The notes under the pieces: generated by a model
The model's database searches: none
Told to the model about the DNA's origin: nothing
The model's input: the letters and a program-made list of their open reading frames with translations, nothing else
Shown: piece by piece, positions 33,348 to 42,285 of the stretch
How the letters are laid out: the number at the start of each line of letters is the position of its first letter
Position numbering within the stretch: the first letter of the stretch is position 1
Source: Thermobispora bispora DSM 43833
GTDB taxonomy: Bacteria; Actinomycetota; Actinomycetes; Streptosporangiales; Streptosporangiaceae
Reading direction: 5' to 3'
NCBI RefSeq assembly: GCF_000092645.1
Contig: NC_014165.1
Location: 1,922,001 to 1,986,000, forward strand
Length of the DNA: 64,000 nucleotides
Translations under genes and position numbers: made by a program

Positions 33348-33410
33348 ACGGCGGCGCGGGTTTCGCATTGTCACGCAGCGTGGACCGGCCGCCCCGTGAG
33401 GCGGCCTTAT
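33338..33410 (+). promoter_or_regulatory. Trp attenuator (pause, antiterminator and terminator hairpins)
   Basis: Arm 1 GCGCCGC (33338-33344) pairs with arm 2 GCGGCGC (33351-33357). Arm 2 region GGCGGC (33350-33355) can instead pair with GCCGCC (33388-33393) in arm 3. Arm 3 GGCCGCC (33387-33393) pairs with arm 4 GGCGGCC (33400-33406), loop CCGTGA, followed by TTAT, as the terminator. A ribosome stalled at the Trp codons would cover arm 1 and favour the 2:3 antiterminator. Confidence 0.82.
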
Positions 33411-33456
33411 GTATGTCCGCCCCCGGGGCATTCGACGAATCAGAGGGGCGTGGACA

Positions 33457-35625
33457 GTGGAGACCAGCGGATATATCACAGCCGGCAGGATCGCCGTCGA
33501 GCGCGAGGCGCGCGAGGTGCCCGAGGAGGCGCTCGAGGAGATCGTGACGGCGCTGCGGGAGCGCCGGGGCGGGGCCTTCTCCTCAGGCATGGACTACCCG
33601 GGCAGGTACAGCCGGTGGGCGTTCGGCTACGTCGATCCCTGCCTGGAGATCACGGCGCGGGGCCGGCGCGTCACGGCCCGCGCGCTCAACGACCGCGGCA
33701 TGGTCGTCTTCCCGGTGATCGCCTCCTGCCTGCTCGCCGCGGGCAAGCCGGTCTCCGGGCCCGACCGGGGCTCGGTCGAGGTGGTCATCCCCGAGTCCGA
33801 GGAGCTCCTCCCGGAGGAGATGCGCAGCCGCCGGCCGACGGTGTTCAGCGCGATCCGCGAGGTGATCGCCGCGTTCAAGGGCGAGGACCCCCACCTCGGC
33901 CTGTACGGCGCGTTCGGCTACGACCTCGCCTTCCAGTTCGAGCCGATCCGGCTCCGCATCCCGCGGCCCGAGGACCAGCGCGACCTCGTCCTCCACCTGC
34001 CCGACCGGCTGGTCGTGATCGACCGGGTGCGCGAGACCAGCATGGAGTACCGCTACGAGTTCACCGTGGACGGCGTCTCCACCCGCGGCCTGCCGCGCAC
34101 CGGGGAGACGATCCCGCTGGTCGCGCCCGAGCGCATCCCCCCGGGCCCGCGCAAGGGGGCCTACGCCGAGATCGTGGCCAAGGCCAAGGAGCGGTTCGCG
34201 CGGGGCGACCTGTTCGAGGTGGTGCCGAGCCAGGTCTTCTACGGCGCGTGCACCGACCCGTCCGCCTTCTACCGCGCGCTGCGCACCAGCAACCCCGCGC
34301 CGTACGAGTTCCTGCTCAACCTCGGCGACGGCGAGCACCTGGTCGGCGCGTCGCCCGAGATGTACGTGCGGGTCACCGGCGACCGGGTCGAGACCTGCCC
34401 GATCTCCGGCACCATCGCCCGCGGCGCCGACCCGGTCGAGGACGCCGAGGCGATCCGGACCCTCCTGTCCAGCGTGAAGGAGGAGTCCGAGCTCACCATG
34501 TGCACCGACGTGGACCGCAACGACAAGTCGCGGATCTGCGTGCCCGGGAGCGTGCGGGTCATCGGCCGCCGCCAGATCGAGATGTACTCCCGGCTCATCC
34601 ACACGGTCGACCACATCGAGGGCCGGCTGCGCCCCGAGTTCGACGCGCTCGACGCCTTCCTCACCCACATGTGGGCGGTGACCGTCACCGGCGCGCCGAA
34701 GACCTGGGCGATGCAGTTCATCGAGGACCACGAGGACCAGCCGCGGCGCTGGTACGGCGGGGCCGTCGGCTTCCTCGGCTTCGACGGCTCGATGAACACC
34801 GGCCTGGTCCTGCGCACCGCGCAGATCCGGCACGGGGTCGCCGCGGTGCGGGCCGGGGCGACGCTGCTGTTCGACTCCGACCCCGCGGCCGAGGAGCGGG
34901 AGACCGAGCTGAAGGCGAGCGCCCTGCTCGGCGCGCTCGCCGCCGCCGAGCGGCCCGCGCAGGAGGAGCCGCCGGCGGAGCCGGCCGAGCGCCCGGGCGA
35001 GGGGCACACGGTGCTGCTCGTCGACCACGAGGACTCGTTCGTCAACACGCTCGCCGACTACTTCCGCGCCCAGGGCGCCTCGGTGGTCACCCTGCGGCAC
35101 GGCTTCCCGCTGGAGAAGCTCGACGAGATCGCGCCGACCCTGGTGGTGCTGTCGCCCGGGCCCGGCTGGCCGTCCGACTTCGGCTGCTCCGCCCTGCTCG
35201 ATGCCGTGTACGCCCGCGGGCTGCCGGTCTTCGGCGTCTGCCTCGGCCTCCAGGCGATGGTCGAGCACGCCGGCGGCACCCTGGAGCTCCTGCCGTACCC
35301 GGAGCACGGCAAGCGCGGCCGGATCCGGCGGGAGGGGGAGAGCGCGCTCCTCGACGGCCTGCCCGAGGAGTTCGTCGCCGCCCGCTACCACTCGCTGCAC
35401 GCCAAGCGCTCCGGGGTGAAGGGGTTCACGGTGACCGCGACCACCCCGGACGGCGCGGTGATGGCGATCGAGGACGTGGCGAACCGCCGGTTCGCCGTGC
35501 AGTTCCACCCCGAGTCGATCCTCACCACCCAGGGCGGCAACGGCGCCAAGATCATCGCCAACGTGCTGCGGCTGTGCGCCGGGGCCCGGGACCGCGCCGG
35601 GCGGGCGGCCACCCCGGCCGGCTGA
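33457..35625 (+). CDS. trpE(G): Fused anthranilate synthase, TrpE-TrpG
   Basis: 722 aa. Residues 1 to about 510 are the chorismate-binding component I (EFLLNLGDGEHLVGASPEMYVRVTG, CPISGTIARGAD, VKEESELTMCTDVDRNDKSRIC, AVTVTGAPKTWAMQFIE). After a Glu/Pro linker, about 530-720 form the glutamine amidotransferase (LLVDHEDSFVNTLADYF, LSPGPGWPSDFG, FGVCLGLQAMVEH with nucleophile Cys, and VQFHPESILT). It makes anthranilate from chorismate and glutamine, the first step to tryptophan. The start is GTG 33457 (AGAGGGG site); the earlier ATG 33409 lies on the attenuator terminator. Regulated by the upstream leader. Confidence 0.95.
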   Translation: METSGYITAGRIAVEREAREVPEEALEEIVTALRERRGGAFSSGMDYPGRYSRWAFGYVDPCLEITARGRRVTARALNDRGMVVFPVIASCLLAAGKPVSGPDRGSVEVVIPESEELLPEEMRSRRPTVFSAIREVIAAFKGEDPHLGLYGAFGYDLAFQFEPIRLRIPRPEDQRDLVLHLPDRLVVIDRVRETSMEYRYEFTVDGVSTRGLPRTGETIPLVAPERIPPGPRKGAYAEIVAKAKERFARGDLFEVVPSQVFYGACTDPSAFYRALRTSNPAPYEFLLNLGDGEHLVGASPEMYVRVTGDRVETCPISGTIARGADPVEDAEAIRTLLSSVKEESELTMCTDVDRNDKSRICVPGSVRVIGRRQIEMYSRLIHTVDHIEGRLRPEFDALDAFLTHMWAVTVTGAPKTWAMQFIEDHEDQPRRWYGGAVGFLGFDGSMNTGLVLRTAQIRHGVAAVRAGATLLFDSDPAAEERETELKASALLGALAAAERPAQEEPPAEPAERPGEGHTVLLVDHEDSFVNTLADYFRAQGASVVTLRHGFPLEKLDEIAPTLVVLSPGPGWPSDFGCSALLDAVYARGLPVFGVCLGLQAMVEHAGGTLELLPYPEHGKRGRIRREGESALLDGLPEEFVAARYHSLHAKRSGVKGFTVTATTPDGAVMAIEDVANRRFAVQFHPESILTTQGGNGAKIIANVLRLCAGARDRAGRAATPAG

Positions 35626-35669
35626 GCCGCACCGCCGCCCGCCGCCCCGGGCGGACGCGACGGCACGGG

Positions 35670-35699
35670 GAGGCCGCCGGCCCGCGGGCCGGCGGCCTC
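35670..35699 (+). terminator. Hairpin terminator after trpE(G)
   Basis: 14-bp perfect stem (GAGGCCGCCGGCCC / GGGCCGGCGGCCTC) with a 2-nt centre, 45 nt after the trpE(G) stop. It indicates that no further trp gene is cotranscribed. Confidence 0.85.
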
Positions 35700-35776
35700 G
35701 CCCCGGGGCCGGTTCGCCCGGACGCCTCGGGTTTGGAATCCTGGGACGGTCAACGCCACACGACACGGGGAGAGCA

Positions 35777-36559
35777 ATGCGCAGCGTCGAACCCGAGGTA
35801 TTCCTCGTCGCCCGGCCGGCGGTCGACTACGACGAGCTCGCCCGCTACCTGCGGCAGATCGGCGGGGAGCGCTGGCTGGAGCGGCTGGACCGGGGCGAAC
35901 TGGACGCGCAGAACCTGGCGGAGTTCGCCGGGCGGCTGTGCTACCGGTCGTTCGAGCCGGGGCTGAATCCGAACGTCGTCCGGATCCGCACCGACCAGGA
36001 GGACTACCTCCGCAACATCCTGGCGAGCGCGCACGGGAGCGTGCTGGAGCACGTGAGCTTCAGCTTCGTGCTGCACAACGTCTCCCGGGTGCTCACCCAC
36101 GAGCTGGTACGGCACCGCGTCGGGGTGGCGATCTCCCAGGAGTCGCTGCGCTTCGTCCGGCTCACCGACATCCCCTTCTGGTTCCCGGAGTGGGCGCGCG
36201 AGGACGCCGAGCTGATGAAGCGGGCGACCGAGATCCTCGACCGGCTCCAGGAGTTCCAGCTGTGGATGGCCGAGCACTTCGGCCTCGACAAGGAGGGCGT
36301 GCCGTTCTCCGAGAAGAAGCACCGCACGTCGTTCATGCGGCGCTTCGCCCCCGAGGGCGTGGCCACCGGCCTGGTCTGGACGGCGAACGTGCGCACCCTC
36401 CGCCACACGATCGAGACCCGGACCGCGCCCGGCGCCGAGGAGGAGATCCGCCTGGTCTTCGGCAAGATCGGCGAGATCATGCGGAAGGAGGCGCCGGCGC
36501 TCTTCGGCGACTTCGAGGTCGAGGACGGCGCGTGGATTCCCCGCTGGCGTAAGGTCTGA
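35777..36559 (+). CDS. thyX: Flavin-dependent thymidylate synthase
   Basis: 260 aa. It makes dTMP from dUMP with FAD and methylene-tetrahydrofolate. Conserved blocks: LCYRSFEP, ASAHGSVLEHVSFSFVLHNVSRVLTHELVRHRVG (about 80-114), SQESLRFVRL and the C-terminal VRTLRHTIETRTAPGAEEEIR. The family motif RHRx7S here has one extra residue, RHRVGVAISQES (starting at Arg112), a variant I believe exists in a ThyX subgroup. Start ATG 35777 follows GGGGAGAG. Single gene flanked by terminators. Confidence 0.93.
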   Translation: MRSVEPEVFLVARPAVDYDELARYLRQIGGERWLERLDRGELDAQNLAEFAGRLCYRSFEPGLNPNVVRIRTDQEDYLRNILASAHGSVLEHVSFSFVLHNVSRVLTHELVRHRVGVAISQESLRFVRLTDIPFWFPEWAREDAELMKRATEILDRLQEFQLWMAEHFGLDKEGVPFSEKKHRTSFMRRFAPEGVATGLVWTANVRTLRHTIETRTAPGAEEEIRLVFGKIGEIMRKEAPALFGDFEVEDGAWIPRWRKV

Positions 36560-36621
36560 GCCGGCCCGGGGCGCTCCGGCGGCCGGGCGCGTCCGGCGCG
36601 GCGGGCCGCCCTTCCGGTCAC

Positions 36622-36651
36622 CCGGGGAGAGGCGGGGCCGCCCCTCCCCGG
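36622..36651. terminator. Hairpin between thyX and the flavohemoglobin gene
   Basis: Arms CCGGGGAG / CTCCCCGG continuing as GGCGG / CCGCC with one mismatch, loop GG, between convergent genes. A bidirectional terminator is likely. Confidence 0.72.
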
Positions 36652-36730
36652 CGCACGTCCCCATGCCCGATCACGGAGTTCCCCGGCGGTGCCGTGGACC
36701 GATGGGCTGCAGACGGGTGCCGTGACCCGA

Positions 36731-37903
36731 TCACCGCACCCGCGCCGGGCCGATCAGCGCGCTCGGCGGGCGCCCGTTCCGCGCGGGCGGCCGCCACGGC
36801 TGATCACGGAGCGTGTCGTAGTGGATCCGCTCCCGCGGCACGCCCGCGCGCCGCAGCCGGCGCACGGTCTCCGCCACCGTCGCGGCCGGGCCGCAGAGGT
36901 ACACCTCGTGCTCCTCCCAGGGGCCGAGCCGCTCCACCGCCTCCGGCGGGGTGGCCCGCATCCCCGGAAAGGACGGGTCGTCGGAGACGACCGGCACCAC
37001 CCGCAGCTTGGGGTGGGCGGCGGTCATCCGCTTCAGCTCCGCCATGTCGTAGAACTCGGCGGCCCGCCGCGCGCAGAGCAGCAGGTGGATGCGGGACGCG
37101 CCACCGGACTGCAGGGCGTGCTCGATGATCGCCTTCATCGGGGCGAGCCCGGTGCCGTCCGCCACGCAGAGGATGTCCCGGCCCGTGTCCGCGGGGACCA
37201 TGGTGCCGGTCGGCGGGCCGAGCATGATCTGGTCGCCCACCCGGGTGTACCGGACCAGGGCGGAGCTGACCCAGCCGCTGGGGAGGGCCCGCACGTGGAA
37301 GCGGAGCGTGTTGTCCCGCCGCGGGGCGTTGGCGATGAAGAAGGTGCGCCAGATCCGGGGCCAGCGCGCCGTCTGCACCGGCACGTGCTGGCCGGGCTTG
37401 AACGCGAGCCGCTCGGCGGGCCGTACCGTCACCACGGCGATCTCCGCGGTGCGGCGCTCGTGGCCGATCACCTCGGCGTGCCACCAGGGCGGGCCCGGAT
37501 CGGCCTCCGCCCCCGCGATCATCTCCTGGGCCGCCAGGGCGTACGCGCTGCTCCAGGCCGCCTCCACCTCCTCGTTCCACAGGTCCGCGGCGAAGCGCTT
37601 GACCGTGGCGAGGAGCGCGTCCCCCGCGGCCAGGAAGTGCTCGGCGGTCACCCCGTACTTGCGATGGTCGCGCCCGAGCCTGGCGAGGTACGGCCGCAGC
37701 CCGTCGGGATCGTCCAGCATGGAGACGATCTTCGTGAGGGCCTTGACCAGGTGCTCGTTGTGCGCGTCCATGGCCGGCGGGAACAGGGCCCGCATGTGCG
37801 GATGCTCGGCGAACAGCCGGCCGTGAAAGTACGCGGCCGCCTTGCCGCGTGCGGCCTTCACCGGCGCGAAGCTCTCCCTGACCAGGCGTGGATTGAGCGA
37901 CAT
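36731..37903 (-). CDS. Flavohemoglobin-like protein (globin + FAD/NAD reductase)
   Basis: 390 aa. A globin domain (about 1-135) with AAAYFHGRLFAEHP and the likely proximal His in GRDHRKYGV is followed by a ferredoxin-reductase-type FAD domain (FKPGQHVPVQ, RTFFIANAPRRDN near residue 196) and an NAD domain (VADGTGLAPMKAIIE near 255, VYLCGPAATV near 346). The FAD motif RTFF replaces the RxYS of classical Hmp, so NO-dioxygenase activity is likely but not certain. Start ATG 37903 has no obvious ribosome site. Confidence 0.88.
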   Translation of the reverse strand: MSLNPRLVRESFAPVKAARGKAAAYFHGRLFAEHPHMRALFPPAMDAHNEHLVKALTKIVSMLDDPDGLRPYLARLGRDHRKYGVTAEHFLAAGDALLATVKRFAADLWNEEVEAAWSSAYALAAQEMIAGAEADPGPPWWHAEVIGHERRTAEIAVVTVRPAERLAFKPGQHVPVQTARWPRIWRTFFIANAPRRDNTLRFHVRALPSGWVSSALVRYTRVGDQIMLGPPTGTMVPADTGRDILCVADGTGLAPMKAIIEHALQSGGASRIHLLLCARRAAEFYDMAELKRMTAAHPKLRVVPVVSDDPSFPGMRATPPEAVERLGPWEEHEVYLCGPAATVAETVRRLRRAGVPRERIHYDTLRDQPWRPPARNGRPPSALIGPARVR

Positions 37904-38434
37904 TGGATCGTTCCGTTCCAGGACCGGAGGCGATACCCCGGTCGTGCCGACATGCCTGACGGTTCCGGGTGAGGAACGGACACGGCCCGGCCCGCGCCGT
38001 TCACCGGGAGTCTTTCACCGGCAGCCGGGAGTCACAACCCGTTTCATCCCAATGAAAGCAAGGTGTATCCATCATGGGGATATTTCGGGCCTTTCACATT
38101 CTTCTATTCACTAATGCTGAAATAAGCGATCAGGTGGAAAAACGGATATAACGTCGGGGTGTTCACGTGCCGTCCGCGACGGGCGCGGCCCGCCGCGCCC
38201 GAGCGTCCGTCCCCGGCGTCCCGCCCGGCCGGGCGGCACCCAGCGGCGGCGGTCGACGTCGTCGTACGAGCCCGCGACCCCGACGATGCGGCCGCCGTGC
38301 ACCGCGGCCACGACGATCTCGGCGGCCTGGGCCGGAGGCCGCCGCGCGACGCCGCACGTGAGCGCCTTGCGCGGCCGATGCGCTCCCGGTCCACCGGCCC
38401 GGGCGGCCGGATCGCGGGCGGTAAGGTTCGGGGC
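37904..38434. other. Intergenic region; palindrome, no confident gene
   Basis: About 530 nt. The first half is AT-richer and includes TTTCAT-CCCA-ATGAAA (38042-38057), a perfect 6-4-6 palindrome, and a 17-nt word shared with 15681-15697. The second half is GC-rich; a minus-strand frame around 38230-38380 reads somewhat protein-like but has no start or family match, so it is not called. Confidence 0.5.
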
Positions 38435-39001
38435 GTGGACGCTGCCGAGGACAGGATCTGGACGCTTCCCAACGCGCTGAGCACGCTCCGCCTGCTCGGC
38501 GTCCCCGTCTTCCTCTGGCTCGTGCTCGGCCCCAGGGCCGACGGCCTCGCCATCGCGCTGCTGGTCCTCGCCGGGCTGTCCGACTGGCTCGACGGGAAGC
38601 TCGCCAGGGCCTGGAACCAGACGAGCAGGCTCGGCCGCGTGATCGACCCGCTCGCCGACCGGCTCTACATCATCGCCACGCTGATCGGCCTGGTCCTGCG
38701 GGAGGCCATCCCCTGGTGGCTGGCGATCGCGGCGCCGCTGCGCGACGTGGCCCTGCTGTGGATCCCGCCGCTGCTGCGCCGCCTCGGCTACGGCCTCGCC
38801 CCGCCGGTCCACTTCCTCGGCAAGGCGGCCACGGCCGCGCTCATGTACGCCTTCCCCCTGCTCTTTCTCGCCTCCCACCACGCCTGGTACGCCGAGATCT
38901 GCTGGATCCTCGGATGGGCTTTCGCCATCTGGGGAACTGGTCTGTATTGGTGGGCCGGGGTGTTGTATGTGGTTCAGGTCCACCGGCTGACGAAGGGGTG
39001 A
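38435..39001 (+). CDS. CDP-alcohol phosphatidyltransferase family protein
   Basis: 188 aa membrane enzyme. The complete catalytic motif D50xxD53G54xxAR58x8G67xxxD71xxxD75 (DWLDGKLAR...GRVIDPLAD) is followed by four hydrophobic segments. It transfers a phosphatidyl group from CDP-diacylglycerol to an alcohol. The position beside garA matches PgsA2 of mycobacteria, so a phosphatidylglycerophosphate or related product is plausible. GTG 38435 lies 7 nt after TAAGGT (38422-38427), a probable leaderless start. Confidence 0.9.
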   Translation: MDAAEDRIWTLPNALSTLRLLGVPVFLWLVLGPRADGLAIALLVLAGLSDWLDGKLARAWNQTSRLGRVIDPLADRLYIIATLIGLVLREAIPWWLAIAAPLRDVALLWIPPLLRRLGYGLAPPVHFLGKAATAALMYAFPLLFLASHHAWYAEICWILGWAFAIWGTGLYWWAGVLYVVQVHRLTKG

Positions 39002-39003
39002 CC

Positions 39004-41508
39004 GTGAAGGCCGTCGTCATGGCGGGCGGGGAGGGGACACGGCTCCGGCCGATGACCGCCACCCAGCCCAAGCCCCTGCTTCCGATCATCAACAAGCCGG
39101 TCATGGAGCACGTGCTGCGGCTGCTGAAGCGGCACGGCTACACCGAGACCGTCGTCACCGTGCAGTTCCTCGCCCCGCTCATCCGGAACTACTTCGGGGA
39201 CGGGGACGAGCTCGGCCTGACCCTCCACTACGCCGCCGAGGAGATCCCCCTCGGCACCGCGGGGAGCGTGCGGAACGCCGCCGACCGGCTCCGGGACGAG
39301 CGGTTCCTCGTGATCTCCGGTGACGCGCTCACCGACATCGACCTCACCGACATGCTCCGGTTCCACCTGGAGCACGAGGCGCTGGTCACGATCGGGCTCA
39401 AGCGCGTGCCGAACCCGCTGGAGTTCGGGATCATCATCGTGGACGAGCGCGGGCGCATCCAGCGGTTCCTGGAGAAGCCCACCTGGGGCCAGGTGTTCTC
39501 CGACACGGTCAACACCGGCATCTACATCATGGAGCCGTCGGTGCTGGAGGAGGTCCCGCCCGGCCGGGCGGTCGACTGGTCCTCCGACGTCTTCCCCCGG
39601 CTCCTGGAGAAGGGCTGCCGGCTGTACGGCTACGTGGCCGAGGGCTACTGGGAGGACATCGGCACCTTCGAGAGCTACCTGAAGGCCCAGGCCGACGTCC
39701 TGGAGGGCCGGGTCAAGGTCGACATCGACGCGTTCGAGCTCGCACCGGGGGTGTGGACGGCCGAGGGCGCCTCCGTCGACCCCGAGGCCGTGCTGAAGGG
39801 CCCGCTCTACATCGGCGACTACGCCAAGGTCGAGGCCGGCGCGGAGCTGCGGGAGTACACCGTGCTCGGCAGCAACGTGGTGGTCAAGGAGGGCGCCTTC
39901 CTCCACCGCGCCGTGGTCAACGACAACGTCTACATCGGCCCCGGCGGGCACCTGCGCGGCTGCGTGATCGGCAAGAACACCGACGTCATGGCCCGGGCCC
40001 GGATCGAGGAGAACGTGGTCGTCGGCGACGAGTGCGTCATCGAGGCGGAGGCCTACGTCTCCTCCGGGGTGAAGATCTACCCGTTCAAAACGATCGAGGC
40101 CGGGGCGGTCGTCAACACCAGCGTGATCTGGGAGTCCCGCGGGCAGCGCAGCCTCTTCGGCCCGCGCGGCGTCTCCGGGCTGGTGAACGTCGAGATCACC
40201 CCCGAGCTGTGCGTACGGCTGGCGAGCGCGTACGCCACCACCCTGAAGAAGGGCGACACCGTGGTCACCTCCCGGGACGCCTCCCGCGCCGCCCGGGCGC
40301 TCAAGCGCGCCGTGATCAGCGCCCTCAACTCGAGCGCGATCAACGTGCTCGACCTCGAGGCGACCCCGCTGCCGGTCGCCCGGTTCCACACCGCCCGGCA
40401 GGACGTCAGGGGCGGGATCGCGCTGCGGACCACGGCGGGCGACCCGCAGAGCGTGGACATCGTGTTCATGGACGAGACCGGCGCCGACCTGTCCCAGGCG
40501 GCCCAGCGGAAGCTGGAGCGGGTCTTCACCCGGCAGGAATACCGCCGGGCCTTCCCCGGGGAGATCGCCGAGCTCTCCTTCCCGGCGCGGGCGGTCGACA
40601 CCTACGCCCGGGAGCTGCTCCGCTGCGTGGACATCCGCGGCGTGAAGGAGAGCAACATGAAGGTCGTGGTCGACTGCGCCGGCGGCACCTCCTCGCTCGT
40701 GCTGCCCAGCCTCCTCGGCCAGGCCGGGGTGGACGTGCTCACCGTGAACAACCGGCTCGACGACGCCGCGCCCACCGAGACCCTGGCCGCGCGCCGCCGC
40801 GACCTGCAGCGCCTCGCCGAGCTCGTCGCCTCCTCCCGGGCCGCCTTCGGCGTGCGGTTCGACCCGGTGGGGGAGCGGATCTCCCTCGTCGACGAGAAGG
40901 GCCGGCTGATCAGCGACGAGCGGGCCCTGCTCGTCCTGCTCGACCTGGTGGCCGCGGAGCGGCGCGGCGGCCGGGTCGCCCTGCCCGTCACCACCACCCG
41001 GGTGGCCGAGCGCGTGTGCCGGTCGTACGGGGTTGAGGTCGAATGGACCGCGACCAGTCTCGATACGCTCACGCGGGCGGCGAGCCATCCGGATATGATC
41101 TTCGCGGGGGACGGGCGCGGTGGCTTCATCGTCCCCGAGTTCGCCCCCACGCTGGACGGCCTCGCGGTCTTCCTGCGTCTGCTCGGACTGGTCGCGCGGA
41201 CCCGGATGTCGCTCAGCCAGATCGACGCCCGGATCCCCGAGGCCAAGATGCTCAAGCGAACGGTCCCCACCCCGTGGGCGCACAAGGGCACCGTGATGCG
41301 GTCGGTGGTGGAGGCCGCCGAGGGCTACCGTCTGGACACCACGGACGGTGTGCGGATCGTGGAGGACGATGGAAGCTGGGCGCTCGTGCTACCGGACCCG
41401 GCCGAGGCGGTCACCCATCTGTGGGCCGAGGGGCACGACATGGACACCGCGCAGGCGCTGCTGGAGCGCTGGGCGCGCGTGGTGGAGCAGGCGGCGGGCG
41501 CCAGGTGA
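39004..41508 (+). CDS. Mannose-1-phosphate guanylyltransferase / phosphomannomutase-like fusion
   Basis: 834 aa in three parts. A nucleotidyltransferase (about 1-235) has [39 protein letters not shown] and [12 protein letters not shown] left-handed beta-helix of hexapeptide repeats (about 250-375) follows, then a phosphomannomutase-like region (about 385-834) with [15 protein letters not shown], which holds the phosphoserine position. The usual metal loop is altered ([20 protein letters not shown]), so mutase activity is doubtful. It would supply GDP-mannose or a similar sugar nucleotide for glycans. GTG 39004 was chosen over GTG 38998 for ribosome-site spacing. It is coupled to the previous gene. 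Confidence 0.88.
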   Translation: MKAVVMAGGEGTRLRPMTATQPKPLLPIINKPVMEHVLRLLKRHGYTETVVTVQFLAPLIRNYFGDGDELGLTLHYAAEEIPLGTAGSVRNAADRLRDERFLVISGDALTDIDLTDMLRFHLEHEALVTIGLKRVPNPLEFGIIIVDERGRIQRFLEKPTWGQVFSDTVNTGIYIMEPSVLEEVPPGRAVDWSSDVFPRLLEKGCRLYGYVAEGYWEDIGTFESYLKAQADVLEGRVKVDIDAFELAPGVWTAEGASVDPEAVLKGPLYIGDYAKVEAGAELREYTVLGSNVVVKEGAFLHRAVVNDNVYIGPGGHLRGCVIGKNTDVMARARIEENVVVGDECVIEAEAYVSSGVKIYPFKTIEAGAVVNTSVIWESRGQRSLFGPRGVSGLVNVEITPELCVRLASAYATTLKKGDTVVTSRDASRAARALKRAVISALNSSAINVLDLEATPLPVARFHTARQDVRGGIALRTTAGDPQSVDIVFMDETGADLSQAAQRKLERVFTRQEYRRAFPGEIAELSFPARAVDTYARELLRCVDIRGVKESNMKVVVDCAGGTSSLVLPSLLGQAGVDVLTVNNRLDDAAPTETLAARRRDLQRLAELVASSRAAFGVRFDPVGERISLVDEKGRLISDERALLVLLDLVAAERRGGRVALPVTTTRVAERVCRSYGVEVEWTATSLDTLTRAASHPDMIFAGDGRGGFIVPEFAPTLDGLAVFLRLLGLVARTRMSLSQIDARIPEAKMLKRTVPTPWAHKGTVMRSVVEAAEGYRLDTTDGVRIVEDDGSWALVLPDPAEAVTHLWAEGHDMDTAQALLERWARVVEQAAGAR

Positions 41509-41526
41509 GCGCTTCCGGTCCGGCGG

Positions 41527-41550
41527 GCGCGCCGCCTCTGGGCGGCGCGC
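41527..41550 (+). terminator. Hairpin terminator
   Basis: 10-bp perfect stem GCGCGCCGCC / GGCGGCGCGC, loop TCTG, 19 nt after the guanylyltransferase stop. Confidence 0.8.
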
Positions 41551-41684
41551 GCCGGCCGCCCTCGATAGGGTCGTGCCGGTGGCGTCCGCCCGGCGCCATG
41601 GTGCGGCAGGGAATCCGTGTGGCGGGATGGACCACAGGGACCACATGGTTGTAGCGTTGGTCAGTCCATGTCCTGCCATGCTTC

Positions 41685-41714
41685 TTGACCACTGTTCCCT
41701 GATCAGCGTAAGTT
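41685..41714 (+). promoter_or_regulatory. Putative promoter of the garA-like gene
   Basis: TTGACC (41685-41690), 18-nt spacer, TAAGTT (41709-41714), 47 nt before the start codon and after the terminator at 41527. Confidence 0.65.
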
Positions 41715-41761
41715 GCGGCATTCGCAGTCTGAGCAAGTCGTGAGAGAGGCCGAGCCGATCG

Positions 41762-42265
41762 ATGCCCAGCGTCTACTGCACGCAGTGCGGTCACGCCAAC
41801 CCCGAGGACGCCCGTTTCTGCTCCCGATGCGGGACGCCGCTGAGCAGGGCGACGCAGGTCGCCGCCGACACGACCTCGACGATTTCACTTGAGGCGCTCG
41901 AGGCCGAGGCGGCCCAGACGCTGCTGCCGGATCGGTCGGTCGTGGAGCAGCTCCCGCCCGGCACCGCGCTCCTGGTGGTGATGCGCGGCCCGAACGCCGG
42001 TAGCCGGTTCCTCCTCGACAGCGACCTCACCACGGCGGGCCGGCACCCCGAGAGCGACATCTTCCTCGACGACGTGACCGTCTCCCGGCGGCACGCGGAG
42101 TTCTACCGGCGGGGCGGCCGGTTCACCGTCCGCGACGTCGGCAGCCTGAACGGCACCTACGTCAACCGGGAGCGCATCGAGGAGGCGCCGCTCGCGAGCG
42201 GCGACGAGGTGCAGATCGGCAAGTTCCGTCTGGTGTTCCTCACGCGCGGGCCTGGAGGGCAGTGA
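41762..42265 (+). CDS. garA: FHA-domain protein with N-terminal zinc ribbon, GarA-like
   Basis: 167 aa. A zinc ribbon CTQCG...CSRCG (residues 6-23) precedes a linker with ADTTSTISLEALE (Thr-rich, like the ETTS phosphosite of GarA/OdhI) and a C-terminal FHA domain (about 70-155) with GRHPESDIFLDDVTVSRRHAEF and SLNGTYVN. GarA proteins bind and restrain 2-oxoglutarate-using enzymes until phosphorylated by Ser/Thr kinases. The zinc ribbon is an addition to the mycobacterial form. Neighbours (MerR, DUF151, MerR, gcvP) match the mycobacterial garA locus, which supports the name. Confidence 0.8.
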   Translation: MPSVYCTQCGHANPEDARFCSRCGTPLSRATQVAADTTSTISLEALEAEAAQTLLPDRSVVEQLPPGTALLVVMRGPNAGSRFLLDSDLTTAGRHPESDIFLDDVTVSRRHAEFYRRGGRFTVRDVGSLNGTYVNRERIEEAPLASGDEVQIGKFRLVFLTRGPGGQ

Positions 42266-42285
42266 ATCGGTGAGGAGGGAGGATC

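Noticed and set aside
33409-33456. ATG 33409 as the start of trpE(G)
   Set aside because: It lies at the foot of the attenuator terminator and adds MYVRPRGIRRIRGAW, which is unlike the family. GTG 33457 has a ribosome site and gives a normal N-terminus.
38111-38420. Minus-strand frame with a protein-like stretch (IVVAAVHGGRIVGVAGSYDD)
   Set aside because: Only about 30 residues look coding, with no start, ribosome site or family match. It could be a gene relic but evidence is too thin.
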